Assembly (NCBI RefSeq): GCF_029269825.1
Contig: NZ_JARJHU010000002.1
Location: 62,001-126,000 of the forward strand
Direction: 5' to 3'
Origin: Pedobacter sp. JY14-1
GTDB lineage: Bacteria > Bacteroidota > Bacteroidia > Sphingobacteriales > Sphingobacteriaceae
DNA length: 64,000 nucleotides
A model generated the notes under the pieces. It was given only the letters and a program-made list of their open reading frames with translations. It had not been told where the DNA came from and did no database searches. The position numbers and the translations under genes are program-made. How positions within the stretch are numbered: the stretch's first letter is position 1; each line of letters opens with the position of its first letter. Of the stretch, positions 17,197-26,712 are shown one piece after another.

Positions 17197-17916
17197 ATGA
17201 ATGAGGAAGTAAATACGAAGACAACCAATGGCCTGACCAGGACCGGGAAGCCCAGGAAGAGAACTTCAGGACCTGTCCGCGACCGCGAGCGTACCATGCT
17301 GAAGCTGATCGATGCTGTTGGCGAGATCATTAAGACCCAGGGCTATACGGCGCTGGGAGTGAATAACATAGCAAAGACTGCTGATGTAAACAAAAAGCTC
17401 ATTTACAGGTACTTTGATAACAATGTCAATAACCTGATCGAAGCTTATGTAAAGCGTAAGGATTACTGGATCAGCCTTTCAGGGGATATGGAACAGATCA
17501 TTGCCGAATCAAAGATCGACCATGGGCGCCCGATGGTAAAGACCATATTAAAGACACACCTTAGCCATTTCTATGCAGAGGACGAGATGCAAAAGATCGT
17601 CATCTGGGAAACAAGTGAGCGGAATAAACTGATGAAGGAAGTGGGCCTCAAGCGCGAGGCCTTTGGCGAAGAATTATTTAAGCTGCTGACCCCTTATTTT
17701 GAACAACGTACAGGTGTCGATTTCAGAGGCATCATGGCCTTGCAGGTGGCGGGGATCATCTTTATGGTGCTGCAGTCGCAGGCCAGTGGAAATCCTTTTT
17801 GCGGGATAGATATCAACGACCCGGCGGAAATGGAGCGCATGATGAAAGCACTCGATCAGATCACGGATCTGGTTTACGACAAGGCTGCAGAAGGGATGGG
17901 CAAAAAGGAAGTATAA
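17197..17916 (+). CDS. TetR/AcrR family transcriptional regulator
   Basis: A 239-residue repressor-type regulator. After a basic, Thr/Lys/Arg-rich extension of about 35 residues comes the TetR DNA-binding part: LIDAVGEIIKTQGYTALGVN, the helix-turn-helix NIAKTADVNKKLIYRYFDNN and a linker. The rest is the alpha-helical ligand-binding domain; its ligand is unknown. It starts 20 bases behind the exported oxidoreductase gene, so the two may form an operon and the regulator may control it. A terminator hairpin follows at 17929-17957. Confidence 0.9.
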   Translation: MNEEVNTKTTNGLTRTGKPRKRTSGPVRDRERTMLKLIDAVGEIIKTQGYTALGVNNIAKTADVNKKLIYRYFDNNVNNLIEAYVKRKDYWISLSGDMEQIIAESKIDHGRPMVKTILKTHLSHFYAEDEMQKIVIWETSERNKLMKEVGLKREAFGEELFKLLTPYFEQRTGVDFRGIMALQVAGIIFMVLQSQASGNPFCGIDINDPAEMERMMKALDQITDLVYDKAAEGMGKKEV

Positions 17917-17928
17917 GTTACTTAAGAG

Positions 17929-17966
17929 TGAGGGTGATTCGGGGAGAAACACCCTCATTTCTTAGT
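17929..17966 (+). terminator. Rho-independent terminator behind the TetR gene
   Basis: tgagggtg (17929-17936) pairs with caccctca (17950-17957), with a 13-base loop, followed by the T-rich tail tttcttagttt. It lies 13 bases behind the TetR stop. The rest of the 159-base convergent gap to the M13 peptidase gene holds nothing recognisable. Confidence 0.6.
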
Positions 17967-18075
17967 TTGAGAAGCGTATTAATGTCTGGTTATAAAAATA
18001 CGCGTGCTTTTTTTAAAAACTGGTGACATATTCTGATTTTTTCTTTCTTTAACATCCTTTAACAATCTCTTAATA

Positions 18076-20109
18076 TTACCACATCCTGATCCGGTCCTCA
18101 GGTTTTTTATACAGTTTATCACCCGGCCTGACACCAAAGGCTTCATACCAGGCATCCATATTGACCGGTGCACCGATGGTACGGTATTCGCCGGGTGAAT
18201 GCGGATCGGTCTTGATGAACTGTGCCGCGGTCTCGGGCAGGATGTTACCGCGCCATACCTGCGCCCAGGAGAGGAAAAAGCGCTGGTCGGGCGTAAAACC
18301 ATCTGTCTTTTCATTAGACTGGCCCTGTTTGGTCATCTTAAAGGCGGTATAAGCTGCGTTCAGCCCGCCCAGGTCGCCGATGTTCTCGCCCATGGTAAAT
18401 TTACCGTTGACATGGATGGTATCCAGCACGGTGTATTGGTCAAACTGTTCACCCAGCGCCTTCGCTTTGGCTTCGAACTTACTCCGGTCTTCATCAGTCC
18501 ACCAGTTACGCAGGTTGCCGTCTTTGTCGTATTTGCTGCCAGAATCATCAAAACCATGCGACATCTCGTGGCCGATCACAGCCCCGATGCCGCCATAGTT
18601 TACGGCATCGTCTGCATTGGGGTCAAAGAAGGGGAACTGCAAGATGCCCGCGGGAAACACGATCTCGTTCATGGTTGCACTGTAGTAGGCGTTTACTGTC
18701 GGCGGGGTCATGCCGAAACGGGTACGGTCAACCGGTTTGCCCAGCTGGCCCACCATGTCGTTATAACCCCATTTTCCGGCATTACGCAGATTCTGGAAAT
18801 AGGTATTGCGGCTGATGACCAGACCATCGTAGTTTTTCCATTTGGACGGATAGCCGATCTTGGGCACAAAAGCGTGCAGTTTGGCCAGGGCTTTCTCCTT
18901 GGTCTCCGGGCTCATCCAGTCCAGGTTTTTGATCCTGATCTCGAAAGCCTTGCGCAGGTTGGCAATGAGTTCGTCCATGCGCTGCTTGGCTTCGGGTTTG
19001 AAATATCTGGCGACATACAGCTGGCCCAGCAGTTCGCCAATGGTGCCGTCGGTCAGCTGCGACATGCGCTGCCATCTCGGGGTCTGTATCTTCTGGCCGG
19101 ACTGTACCTGGCTGAAGGCAAAGTTCGCCTTGACGAAAGCAGAACTGAGGTTCGGGGCCGCGTTTTTCAGGATGTTCCATTCCATATAGGTCCGCCAGTC
19201 GGCCACAGGGACACTTTTCAGCAGACTGTCCAGGCTGGTAAAGAATTTCGGTGACGACACAAGCACGGTGTCCTGCCCGGGTGTTTTAAGCTTCACAAGC
19301 ATGTCCTTCCAGTTGAAAGCGGGGGTACGCTTATTAAATTCAGCTACCGTAAACTTATTATAGGTCTTATAAGGGTCACGCATTTCCACCCGGCTCATCT
19401 GTGCGGCCGCCAGTTGTTTTTCAATGGCCATGACCGTTGCCGCTTTTTGTCCTGCATTTGCAGCCGGGATGCCGGTAAGCGTAAAGACCTCGTTAATGTA
19501 TTTCAGGTAAGCATCACGGATCTGTTTGCTGCGGCTGTCGTCATTCAGGTAATAGTCGCGGTCCGGCAGTGTGGTGCCTCCCTGACCGAGCTGTACGGCA
19601 TATTTGGTTACGTTCTTACGATCCTGGCCTACGCTGAAACTGAACAGCGGGCTGGCAAGGCCAGAGGTACGCAGGTAAGCGGCAAAGTCAAGTACAGCAC
19701 TGATGTCTTTCAACTTGCCGGCCATTTGCAGGTCTGCCTTAACAGGCGTATAACCCAGCTTTTCAATGGCTAGACTGTCCATCGCGGCCGCGTAAAAGTC
19801 GCCCACACGTTTTTTGACCGAACCGGCCGGTGCCGTCTTGTCTGCTGAGGCTTCTTCTACCAGACCCTTTACGGCATTGATGTTAAAATCGCGCAGCATG
19901 TTGAAGCTGCCCCAGCGAGTTTCCTTGGCAGGTACCGGATTGTTTTTGATCCAGGTACCACTGGCATACCGGTAAAAGTCGTCCCCGGGCTTTACGCTGA
20001 GGTCCATGTTTGCCGGGTCGATGAATCTGGATGGTGTTTGTGCTGAAGTGGTCATGGTCAGGGCGATCAGGACCGATGAGATGCCACCCTGCAGTAAGGT
20101 TTTATACAT
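18076..20109 (-). CDS. M13 family zinc metallopeptidase (neprilysin/PepO type)
   Basis: A 677-residue exported endopeptidase that would cut small peptides in the periplasm. A signal peptide (about residues 1-23, ending TSAQ) is followed by the N-terminal M13 domain starting at GDDFYRYASGTWIKNN. The catalytic domain has the substrate-binding NAYYS motif, the zinc motif HEMSH (His514, Glu515, His518) in IGHEMSHGFDD, the third zinc ligand in ENIGDLGG, and the family's C-terminal IRMW. Length matches full bacterial M13 enzymes. It is transcribed alone; a terminator and a tiny open frame lie upstream in the gap before the EamA gene. Confidence 0.95.
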   Translation of the reverse strand: MYKTLLQGGISSVLIALTMTTSAQTPSRFIDPANMDLSVKPGDDFYRYASGTWIKNNPVPAKETRWGSFNMLRDFNINAVKGLVEEASADKTAPAGSVKKRVGDFYAAAMDSLAIEKLGYTPVKADLQMAGKLKDISAVLDFAAYLRTSGLASPLFSFSVGQDRKNVTKYAVQLGQGGTTLPDRDYYLNDDSRSKQIRDAYLKYINEVFTLTGIPAANAGQKAATVMAIEKQLAAAQMSRVEMRDPYKTYNKFTVAEFNKRTPAFNWKDMLVKLKTPGQDTVLVSSPKFFTSLDSLLKSVPVADWRTYMEWNILKNAAPNLSSAFVKANFAFSQVQSGQKIQTPRWQRMSQLTDGTIGELLGQLYVARYFKPEAKQRMDELIANLRKAFEIRIKNLDWMSPETKEKALAKLHAFVPKIGYPSKWKNYDGLVISRNTYFQNLRNAGKWGYNDMVGQLGKPVDRTRFGMTPPTVNAYYSATMNEIVFPAGILQFPFFDPNADDAVNYGGIGAVIGHEMSHGFDDSGSKYDKDGNLRNWWTDEDRSKFEAKAKALGEQFDQYTVLDTIHVNGKFTMGENIGDLGGLNAAYTAFKMTKQGQSNEKTDGFTPDQRFFLSWAQVWRGNILPETAAQFIKTDPHSPGEYRTIGAPVNMDAWYEAFGVRPGDKLYKKPEDRIRMW

Positions 20110-20159
20110 AAATGTAAGATAGGTTAGTTAAAATATGCTGTTATTGCAGTTTATAGCCG

Positions 20160-20185
20160 AAAAAGCCCGCAACTTGCTACGGGCT
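20160..20185 (-). terminator. Rho-independent terminator upstream of the M13 gene
   Basis: Read on the minus strand, AGCCCG (20185-20180) pairs with CGGGCT (20169-20164) and is followed by TTTTT. It would end a transcript coming from the EamA gene or from the small open frame at 20230-20316, before the M13 peptidase gene. Confidence 0.65.
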
Positions 20186-20229
20186 AAATTAAACAATACG
20201 GCGGGGCAACCGCCAGTCTATTCAAAATA

Positions 20230-20316
20230 TTACTTATTGAACCAGTAATAGATCTTGACGATGCCCAGCTTCCTGAACAGGGTGTGGGTAATATCCGAAA
20301 CTTTAATCGCTTTCAT
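20230..20316 (-). CDS. Possible 28-residue peptide gene
   Basis: A short complete frame, ATG to TAA, encoding MKAIKVSDITHTLFRKLGIV followed by KIYYWFNK. It is basic, with an amphipathic helix-like first half and an aromatic C-terminal end. It lies behind the EamA gene on the same strand, with its own terminator about 45 bases downstream at 20160-20185, so the stretch is clearly transcribed or bounded. I do not recognise it. It could be a real small protein, the end of a decayed gene, or chance. No promoter element TAnnTTTG was found in front of it. Confidence 0.35.
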   Translation of the reverse strand: MKAIKVSDITHTLFRKLGIVKIYYWFNK

Positions 20317-20359
20317 GACACATTCCGTTATATAGGTATTTAACATATTTTAACAGTTT

Positions 20360-21262
20360 TTATTGTGTCCCCGCATGCTGAACCCCCGTTTTTTTCGCGA
20401 ATTTATCTTTCTGACCTATGTAGAGCCCCAAAAGAACGAGCAGGGTGCCACCGATGGTATAAAGAGTGATGGCCTCGCCGAGCAGCCACCAAGCATAGAA
20501 AAATCCGAACAGCGGACAGAGGAAGAGCCAGAGTGAGGCCTTTACCGTGTCGATGCGCAGCAGCCAGAACCAGCAGATGAGGCCGACGACAGACACCGAC
20601 AGACTGAGCCATAAGGTAGAAAGGACAAAGGTCTGACCTATCCTGACTGCGGAAAAATCACTCAGGCCCAGGGTGAAGGGCAACAGGAATATCCCGCCGA
20701 GGGTGACTTGCCAGGCATTGATCAGGATGTTGGACAACTGCCACTTTACACTGGCGTAATAGACGCTGGCAAAAGAAACGGCGACCATGCTGAGCATGAG
20801 TACGCTGATGCCCGGGAGGGTAGTACTGGCACTGCGCAAAAGCGGGTAAGTAGCCAGGCCGATACCCGTCATGCCGATGAAGATGCTCCAGATCTCTGCC
20901 TTGGCGGGCTTGCGGCCGATGAGCCAGGAGGAGAGTAGTACGATGATGAGCGGATTGGTGGAGGTGGCCAGGCTACCGATACCCGCGGCCGTATATTTCA
21001 TGGCATAGACATACAGTGCCAGGTAAACCGTCGTGTTCAGGAAGCCGAAAATAGCCAGTTGCTGCCATTCCCTGCCCGCTGGCATGCGTTTGCCTGATTT
21101 CGGGCCTGCAGCATAACCAAAGACCAGCAACACGATACCGGCAATAAAGAAGCGGGTATTGGCCAGGATCAGCGGCGGCGCGGAATGGATGCCGAATTTG
21201 GTGGCTACCGATGCCGATGCCCAGAGCATGGCGAACAGGATACCGGTTAATATACGTTTCAC
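20360..21262 (-). CDS. EamA/DMT family permease
   Basis: A 300-residue inner-membrane transporter of the drug/metabolite family with ten hydrophobic segments in two EamA repeats (about residues 1-130 and 145-285). The first repeat holds NTTVYLALYVYAMKYTAAGIGSLA... type helices; the second ends at LGEAITLYTIGGTLLVLLGLYIG, the usual last helices. Substrate is unknown; relatives export amino acids or metabolites. GTG at 21262 is chosen (VKRILTGILFAMLWAS) because it gives the usual length; the upstream ATG would overlap the divergent S9 peptidase gene. The tail is basic. Confidence 0.88.
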   Translation of the reverse strand: MKRILTGILFAMLWASASVATKFGIHSAPPLILANTRFFIAGIVLLVFGYAAGPKSGKRMPAGREWQQLAIFGFLNTTVYLALYVYAMKYTAAGIGSLATSTNPLIIVLLSSWLIGRKPAKAEIWSIFIGMTGIGLATYPLLRSASTTLPGISVLMLSMVAVSFASVYYASVKWQLSNILINAWQVTLGGIFLLPFTLGLSDFSAVRIGQTFVLSTLWLSLSVSVVGLICWFWLLRIDTVKASLWLFLCPLFGFFYAWWLLGEAITLYTIGGTLLVLLGLYIGQKDKFAKKTGVQHAGTQ

Positions 21263-21325
21263 GGTGACAAAGATAATACAGTAAAATTGGTTATGTTTGG
21301 CGCAGCTTATTTCATTTAAACAACT

Positions 21326-23476
21326 ATGAAGAGATTGATATTTGCCGTCCCCCTGATCGTGATGGCAATTTCCGGCGTTGCCCGTCAAAAGCAACTGACC
21401 ATGGAAGATGCCATGATCAATGCGCGCGGTACGCTGGCGCCACAGAACCTTTCACAGATACAGTTCATTTACGGTACAGAAGATTATGTATATGCGAAGC
21501 GCCAGGGCAATGAGGTGGTCTGGACCAGCGGCAGCTTCAAACGCCCGGCGCATGATTTTCTGACACTGGGTCAGCTGAATGCGAAGCTGCGTGCCGGCAG
21601 CCTGGATACGGCGAAGGCCATGCCATTTATACAGTTTAACCAGGGCAGGGAATGGATCGTGATGCTCAATGGGTCGAAAGTGGCGCTTGACCCGGCGACG
21701 GGCAGGGCAAGGACTTTACTGGAGGCTTCGGTAGCTGCCAGGGGCGTCGCTGAGGAAAGTGGTGCCGGTTATGTCGCTTATGTAGATGGCCACAACCTGT
21801 TCGTTTCCCGAAGCGGTGCCGTAAAGCAGGTAACCACTGACGGAAGTGAAGACATCGTCTATGCTTCTACTGTGCACCGCGAAGAATTCGGCATTACTAA
21901 GGGAACTTTCTGGAGCAACAATGGCAAAATACTGGCTTTTTACCGGATGGATCAAAGTATGGTAACGGATTACCCGATCATCGACTGGACCAGCAGGCCG
22001 GCGAAGAACGTCAACATCAAATACCCGATGGCGGGCGACAAGAGTCACGAGGTGACCGTTGGCGTATACCATGCGGAAACCGGTAAGCTGGTGTACCTGA
22101 AAACGGGTGAGCCTGCGGAACAGTACCTGACCAATATTGCCTGGAGCCCGGACGATAAATATATATACATCGCGGTGCTAAACCGTGGCCAGGACCACCT
22201 GAAGCTGAACCAGTATGACGCCGTTACAGGAGATTTTGTGAAGACGCTGTTTGAGGAAAAGGATGAAAAGTATGTGGAACCACTGGTGCCCATGCTGTTC
22301 CTGAAAAACGATCCGGGTAAATTCATCTGGCAGAGCAACCGTGACGGCTGGAATCATCTTTATCTGTATGACGTCAATGGCAAAATGCTGAAACAGCTGA
22401 CCAGCGGCAGCTGGGAAGTGCTGGAGGTTAAGGGTTTTGATGCAAAAGGCGGGCGTTTGTTTTATGTGTCCACGGAAGATTCACCGGTTACGCGCAATCT
22501 ATATGTACTGAACCTTTCTTCCGGTAAAAGCGCCAGGCTGACGAAAGGCAGCGGGGTGCACAATACGCAGGTGAGCAGTTCGGGCAATACCGTGATCGAT
22601 AACTTCAGTAACGTAGAACAGCCGAGAATCGTGCAACTGCTCGAAACAGGGTCGGGAAAGGAAAAGACCCTGCTGACTGCTGCCAACCCGCTGGCCGGGT
22701 ATGCAATGGCAAATTCAACGATCTTTACGTTTAAGAGCAAAACTGGTGACGACCTGTATGGCAGTTTATACAAGCCAGAAGGTTTTGAGCCGGGTAAGAA
22801 ATATCCGGTGATCGTATACTGGTATGGGGGCTCGCATGCCCAGCTGGTACTGAACAGCTGGAATGCCGGCGCCGGAGATTATTGGTTCCGGTACATGGCA
22901 GAACGGGGTTATGTGGTGCTGACCATCGATACCCGGGGCAGTGATAACCGGGGCAGGGCTTTTGAGCAGTCGATGTTCCGCAGGGTAGGAGATGTGCAGA
23001 TGGAAGACATGCTGAGCGCCGTGGATTACCTGAAAGCGCTGCCTTACGCCGATACGTCGAGGATGGGCCTGTTTGGCTGGAGTTTTGGTGGCTTCGATAC
23101 GGTAGACTTTATGGTAAGCCATCCGGGCATATTTAAGGCGGCTGTAGCCGGCGGCCCGGTGATCAACTGGCAATTTTACGAAGTCATGTATACCGAAAGG
23201 TATATGGATACCCCGCAGGAGAACCCTGAAGGCTATGCGGCGACGTATCTGAGCAATAAGGCAGACCAGCTCAAAGGCAAACTGCTGCTGATCCATGGTC
23301 TGCAGGATCCCGTGGTCGTACAGCAGCATTCGGTGGATTTCGTGAAGAAAGCGGTAGATAAGGGGGTACAGGTAGACTATATGATCTATCCCGGTCATGA
23401 GCACAATGTGACGGGTAAGGACAGGACGCACTTATACCAGAAGGTGACCGACTACTTTATACAGAACCTCAATTAA
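21326..23476 (+). CDS. S9 family serine peptidase (dipeptidyl-peptidase IV type)
   Basis: A 716-residue exported prolyl-oligopeptidase-family enzyme. Signal peptide about residues 1-20. The N-terminal beta-propeller (about 50-440) carries DPP-IV-like motifs (NNGKILAFYRMDQSMVTDYP, WQSNRDGWNHLYLYD). The alpha/beta-hydrolase domain follows: Ser586 in GWSFGGFDT, Asp661 in LQDPVVV and the histidine in GHEHNV at about 691-693 form the catalytic triad. It would remove dipeptides from peptides in the periplasm. It is divergent from the EamA gene; TATGTTTG at 21292-21299 matches the -7 promoter element. ValS follows after 45 bases but is probably a separate unit. Confidence 0.93.
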   Translation: MKRLIFAVPLIVMAISGVARQKQLTMEDAMINARGTLAPQNLSQIQFIYGTEDYVYAKRQGNEVVWTSGSFKRPAHDFLTLGQLNAKLRAGSLDTAKAMPFIQFNQGREWIVMLNGSKVALDPATGRARTLLEASVAARGVAEESGAGYVAYVDGHNLFVSRSGAVKQVTTDGSEDIVYASTVHREEFGITKGTFWSNNGKILAFYRMDQSMVTDYPIIDWTSRPAKNVNIKYPMAGDKSHEVTVGVYHAETGKLVYLKTGEPAEQYLTNIAWSPDDKYIYIAVLNRGQDHLKLNQYDAVTGDFVKTLFEEKDEKYVEPLVPMLFLKNDPGKFIWQSNRDGWNHLYLYDVNGKMLKQLTSGSWEVLEVKGFDAKGGRLFYVSTEDSPVTRNLYVLNLSSGKSARLTKGSGVHNTQVSSSGNTVIDNFSNVEQPRIVQLLETGSGKEKTLLTAANPLAGYAMANSTIFTFKSKTGDDLYGSLYKPEGFEPGKKYPVIVYWYGGSHAQLVLNSWNAGAGDYWFRYMAERGYVVLTIDTRGSDNRGRAFEQSMFRRVGDVQMEDMLSAVDYLKALPYADTSRMGLFGWSFGGFDTVDFMVSHPGIFKAAVAGGPVINWQFYEVMYTERYMDTPQENPEGYAATYLSNKADQLKGKLLLIHGLQDPVVVQQHSVDFVKKAVDKGVQVDYMIYPGHEHNVTGKDRTHLYQKVTDYFIQNLN

Positions 23477-23521
23477 GTTTTTCTTATTTTTACGGCCTTA
23501 AATCGAATACTTTCAAACATA

Positions 23522-26182
23522 ATGAGCATTTCCACTAAATACGACCCGGCGGCGACCGAAGATAAATGGTACAGCTACTGGATGTCGAAGCGTTTTTTTC
23601 ATTCCGAGCCTGATGAACGTGAGCCTTATACCATCGTGATCCCACCGCCCAATGTAACCGGTGTACTGCACATGGGGCATATGCTCAACAATACGATTCA
23701 GGATGTGCTGATCCGCAAGGCGCGCATGCAGGGAAAGAATGCCTGCTGGGTGCCGGGAACGGATCATGCCTCTATCGCTACGGAAGCGAAAGTAGTGGCT
23801 ATGTTGAAGGAACGCGGTATTGAGAAGAAGGACCTGAGCAGGGAGGAGTTCCTGAAATATGCCTGGGAGTGGAAGGAGAAATACGGTGGCATCATCCTGG
23901 AACAGCTGAAAAAGCTGGGCGCAAGCTGCGACTGGGAGCGTACGCGCTTTACGATGGAAGATGACCTGTCTGAGGCGGTAATTGACTGCTTTATCCATTT
24001 ATACCGGAAGGGACTGATCTACCGTGGTGTGCGCATGATCAACTGGGACCCCGCGGGTAAAACCGCGGTATCAGATGAGGAGGTGATCCGCAAAGAGGTG
24101 AACCAGAAGCTGTATTATATCCGGTATACGGTTTCCGGCAGCGAAGATTACCTGACCATAGCGACGACGCGCCCGGAGACGATCATGGCCGATGTGGCGA
24201 TCTGTGTGAACCCGGAGGATAAGCGTTATGCGCACCTGAAAGGAAAGAAAGTATTTGTGCCTTTGATCAACCGGGAGATCCCGGTGATCCAGGACGAGTA
24301 TGTAACGATGGATTTTGGCACGGGCTGCCTGAAGGTGACCCCTGCGCACGACCTCAATGACTATGAGCTGGGGCTGAAGCATAAGCTCCCGGTAATCGAT
24401 ATCCTGAATGACGACGGTACCTTAAATGAACTGGCCGTATTGCTGGTGGGTGAAGACCGCTTCGCCGCACGCAAGAAGATCGCCGTGCTGCTGGAAGAAG
24501 CCGGCCACCTGGAGAAGGTAGAAGATTATAAGTCGCAGGTGGGTTTTTCCGAGCGTACGAATGCCGCGATAGAGCCTAAGTTATCGATGCAGTGGTTCTG
24601 TAAGATGGAAGCGATGGCGCGCCCGGCGCTGGAGGATGTACTGAATGGCGAGGTGAAGCTGATCCCGGATAAGTTCGTGAATACCTACCGTCACTGGATG
24701 GAGAACGTGCGGGACTGGAACATCAGCCGGCAGCTGTGGTGGGGACAGCAGATCCCGGCCTGGTATGACGACAAAGGCAACTGGGTAGTGGCAAAGACGA
24801 AGGAGGAAGCGCTGGATGAGTTCCTGAAGCTGAAGGATATTGACGGGGTGTTCACCAACGAGGAGGCTGCGGGCTTTAAGCACCAGCTGTCACCTTTTGT
24901 AACGCAGGACCCGGACGTAATGGATACCTGGTTTTCTTCGTGGCTGTGGCCGATCTCGGTATTTGACGGCTTTAAGAACCCGAACAATAAGGACATCAAT
25001 TATTATTATCCGACGAATGACCTGGTGACAGCACCGGAGATCCTGTTCTTCTGGGTGGCAAGAATGATCATGGCGGGGCATGAGTTCAGGGGCAAAAAGC
25101 CTTTTACCAATGTGTACCTGACAGGTATCGTGAGGGATAAGTTGGGCCGTAAGATGTCCAAATCGCTGGGCAATTCACCCGACCCGATCGGGCTGATCGA
25201 AAAATACGGTGCGGATGGGGTACGGGTAGGTATGCTGCTTTGTTCTCCTGCCGGCAATGACCTGATGTTTGATGAGGCTTATTGTGAGCAGGGCCGGAAT
25301 TTTGCAAACAAGGTATGGAATGCGTTCAGGCTGGTGAAGGGCTGGGAAGTCAGTGACCAATTGGAAAACCCTAATGAACAAGCCATCGCCTGGTTTGAAA
25401 ACCGTTTCAGCGGAGCACTTGCCGAGATTGAAGATAATTTCAGGCAGTACAGGCTTTCTGAAGCCCTGATGGCTACTTATAAACTGGTATGGGACGATTT
25501 CTGTGCCTGGTACCTGGAAATGGTGAAGCCTGCATACCAGCATCCTGTAGATGCGGAGACACTGAAGGCAACGGTAGGTTTCTTTGAACGGATACTGAAG
25601 CTGCTCCATCCGTTTATGCCGTTCCTGACAGAGGAGCTTTGGCACGACAGCTTATTTGGCGAACGTGCTGAACTGGAGTGTTGTATTGTAGCTGATTACC
25701 CGGTAGCGGGTGCGGTCGATGCTGCCTTGCTGAGGGATGTGGAAGCGGTGAAGACGGTTGTCGCAGAGATCAGAAATGTCCGGAATACGCGGCAGATCTC
25801 ACCTAAGGAGGCCCTGCCGCTGGCGGTCAAAGTGAATTCTTCACTGGATTATCAGCTGTGGGCCGGAGTGTTGTTTAAGCTGGCGAATGTGTCCGGGCTG
25901 GAGCTGGTGAATGATAAGGTTGCCGGCGCGGTGAGCTTTATGGTGGGGAATGATGAGTTTTTTATTCAGCTGAATGAGGCGGTGGATGCAGAAGCGGAGC
26001 GTGAGCGGCTGAATGCAGACTTGGTTTACCTGCAGGGCTTTCTGCGCTCGGTAGAAGCAAAACTGGGCAATGAGCGCTTTGTGCAGAATGCGAAGCCGGA
26101 AGTGGTGCAGAATGAGCGCAATAAAAAGGCGGATGCGGAGGCAAAGATCAGGATTATTGAAGAAAGCCTGGCGGCGTTGTAG
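23522..26182 (+). CDS. valS: Valine--tRNA ligase
   Basis: An 886-residue class I aminoacyl-tRNA synthetase that charges tRNA-Val. The HIGH signature appears as HMGH in PPPNVTGVLHMGHML near residue 46, the editing domain (about 190-340) has TIATTRPETIMADVA, and the KMSKS loop is intact in GRKMSKSLGNSPDP near residue 545. An anticodon-binding helical domain and the C-terminal coiled-coil arm typical of ValRS (about 820-886) are present. Length is usual for the Bacteroidota enzyme. A weak, GU-containing stem (26183-26189 with 26204-26210) follows the stop. No irregularity was seen. Confidence 0.98.
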   Translation: MSISTKYDPAATEDKWYSYWMSKRFFHSEPDEREPYTIVIPPPNVTGVLHMGHMLNNTIQDVLIRKARMQGKNACWVPGTDHASIATEAKVVAMLKERGIEKKDLSREEFLKYAWEWKEKYGGIILEQLKKLGASCDWERTRFTMEDDLSEAVIDCFIHLYRKGLIYRGVRMINWDPAGKTAVSDEEVIRKEVNQKLYYIRYTVSGSEDYLTIATTRPETIMADVAICVNPEDKRYAHLKGKKVFVPLINREIPVIQDEYVTMDFGTGCLKVTPAHDLNDYELGLKHKLPVIDILNDDGTLNELAVLLVGEDRFAARKKIAVLLEEAGHLEKVEDYKSQVGFSERTNAAIEPKLSMQWFCKMEAMARPALEDVLNGEVKLIPDKFVNTYRHWMENVRDWNISRQLWWGQQIPAWYDDKGNWVVAKTKEEALDEFLKLKDIDGVFTNEEAAGFKHQLSPFVTQDPDVMDTWFSSWLWPISVFDGFKNPNNKDINYYYPTNDLVTAPEILFFWVARMIMAGHEFRGKKPFTNVYLTGIVRDKLGRKMSKSLGNSPDPIGLIEKYGADGVRVGMLLCSPAGNDLMFDEAYCEQGRNFANKVWNAFRLVKGWEVSDQLENPNEQAIAWFENRFSGALAEIEDNFRQYRLSEALMATYKLVWDDFCAWYLEMVKPAYQHPVDAETLKATVGFFERILKLLHPFMPFLTEELWHDSLFGERAELECCIVADYPVAGAVDAALLRDVEAVKTVVAEIRNVRNTRQISPKEALPLAVKVNSSLDYQLWAGVLFKLANVSGLELVNDKVAGAVSFMVGNDEFFIQLNEAVDAEAERERLNADLVYLQGFLRSVEAKLGNERFVQNAKPEVVQNERNKKADAEAKIRIIEESLAAL

Positions 26183-26213
26183 AAGGGCTGAGCAATCTCA
26201 AATAGCCTTTTAA

Positions 26214-26675
26214 CTATAGCATTTTGTAATCAGGCAGCTCAGGGCAGAAGCTGAACTGGCTGGTGGCGTGGTCAATCTGCGCATAACAATGGTTAAGTCC
26301 GTTGGTTACGACCAGCCATTTGCTTTTGTGGACAGAGTTATAACGTGCGGCCTGGTCGAATACAGATTGGCTGATTTTTATAGCAGGGGCTTTGCATTCG
26401 ATGACCATTAGTTTTTCACCGGAGGTGTTGAAGATCAGGATGTCGGTGCGCTTTTGTAATTGGTTTAGACTGAGCCCGCCTTCGATCTGAATGAGGCTGC
26501 GGGGGAATTTTTTTTCAGTAATGAGGTATTGGATGAAATGCTGTCTCACCCATTCTTCGGGGGTGAGCACGAGATGCTTTTTACGGATCTCATCGAATAT
26601 GTAGTGTTTTGCGTCTTTCAGGGTGATCCTGAAGGGATAAGGCGGCAGGTTCAGTTCGATGGGCGTAAATGACAT
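26214..26675 (-). CDS. Orphan HsdR N-terminal-domain protein (PD-(D/E)xK nuclease fold)
   Basis: A 153-residue protein that corresponds only to the N-terminal nuclease domain of type I restriction subunits. Visible: TPEEWVRQHFIQYLI, RSLIQIEGGLSLN, the catalytic aspartate in KRTDILIF and the ECK of VIECKAPAIKIS, which together give the PD-(D/E)xK core. No hsdM, hsdS or helicase part is nearby, so it is not a restriction system; it may process or bind DNA on its own. An upstream ATG at 26768 would run into holA; ATG 26675 fits the domain start. It is divergent from holA, with 46 bases between start codons, in a region that must hold both promoters. Confidence 0.8.
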   Translation of the reverse strand: MSFTPIELNLPPYPFRITLKDAKHYIFDEIRKKHLVLTPEEWVRQHFIQYLITEKKFPRSLIQIEGGLSLNQLQKRTDILIFNTSGEKLMVIECKAPAIKISQSVFDQAARYNSVHKSKWLVVTNGLNHCYAQIDHATSQFSFCPELPDYKML

Positions 26676-26704
26676 TTGCTGTAAAAGTAGACAAATTTTT
26701 TGGC

Positions 26705-26712
26705 TATGTTTG
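26705..26712 (+). promoter_or_regulatory. -7 promoter element of holA
   Basis: TATGTTTG matches TAnnTTTG and ends ten bases before the chosen ATG of holA, giving a leader of only a few bases. No TTTG is found 18-21 bases upstream, so confidence is moderate. Confidence 0.45.

Noticed and set aside
16092..17330. Open frame of 412 codons on the minus strand opposite the exported oxidoreductase gene
   Set aside because: It is antisense to a gene with clear family motifs, has no signal, motif or promoter, and arises from codon bias of the real gene.
18199..19254. Open frame of 351 codons on the plus strand inside the M13 peptidase gene
   Set aside because: Antisense shadow of an intact peptidase with HEMSH and other motifs; no recognisable protein features.
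26183..26210. Stem aagggct/agccttt behind valS as terminator
   Set aside because: The stem contains a GU pair, has a 14-base loop and only three T at the end; mentioned in the valS entry but not called.
26214..26675. Possible type I restriction system
   Set aside because: Only the N-terminal nuclease-like domain is encoded; no helicase part, hsdM or hsdS is present within the window.
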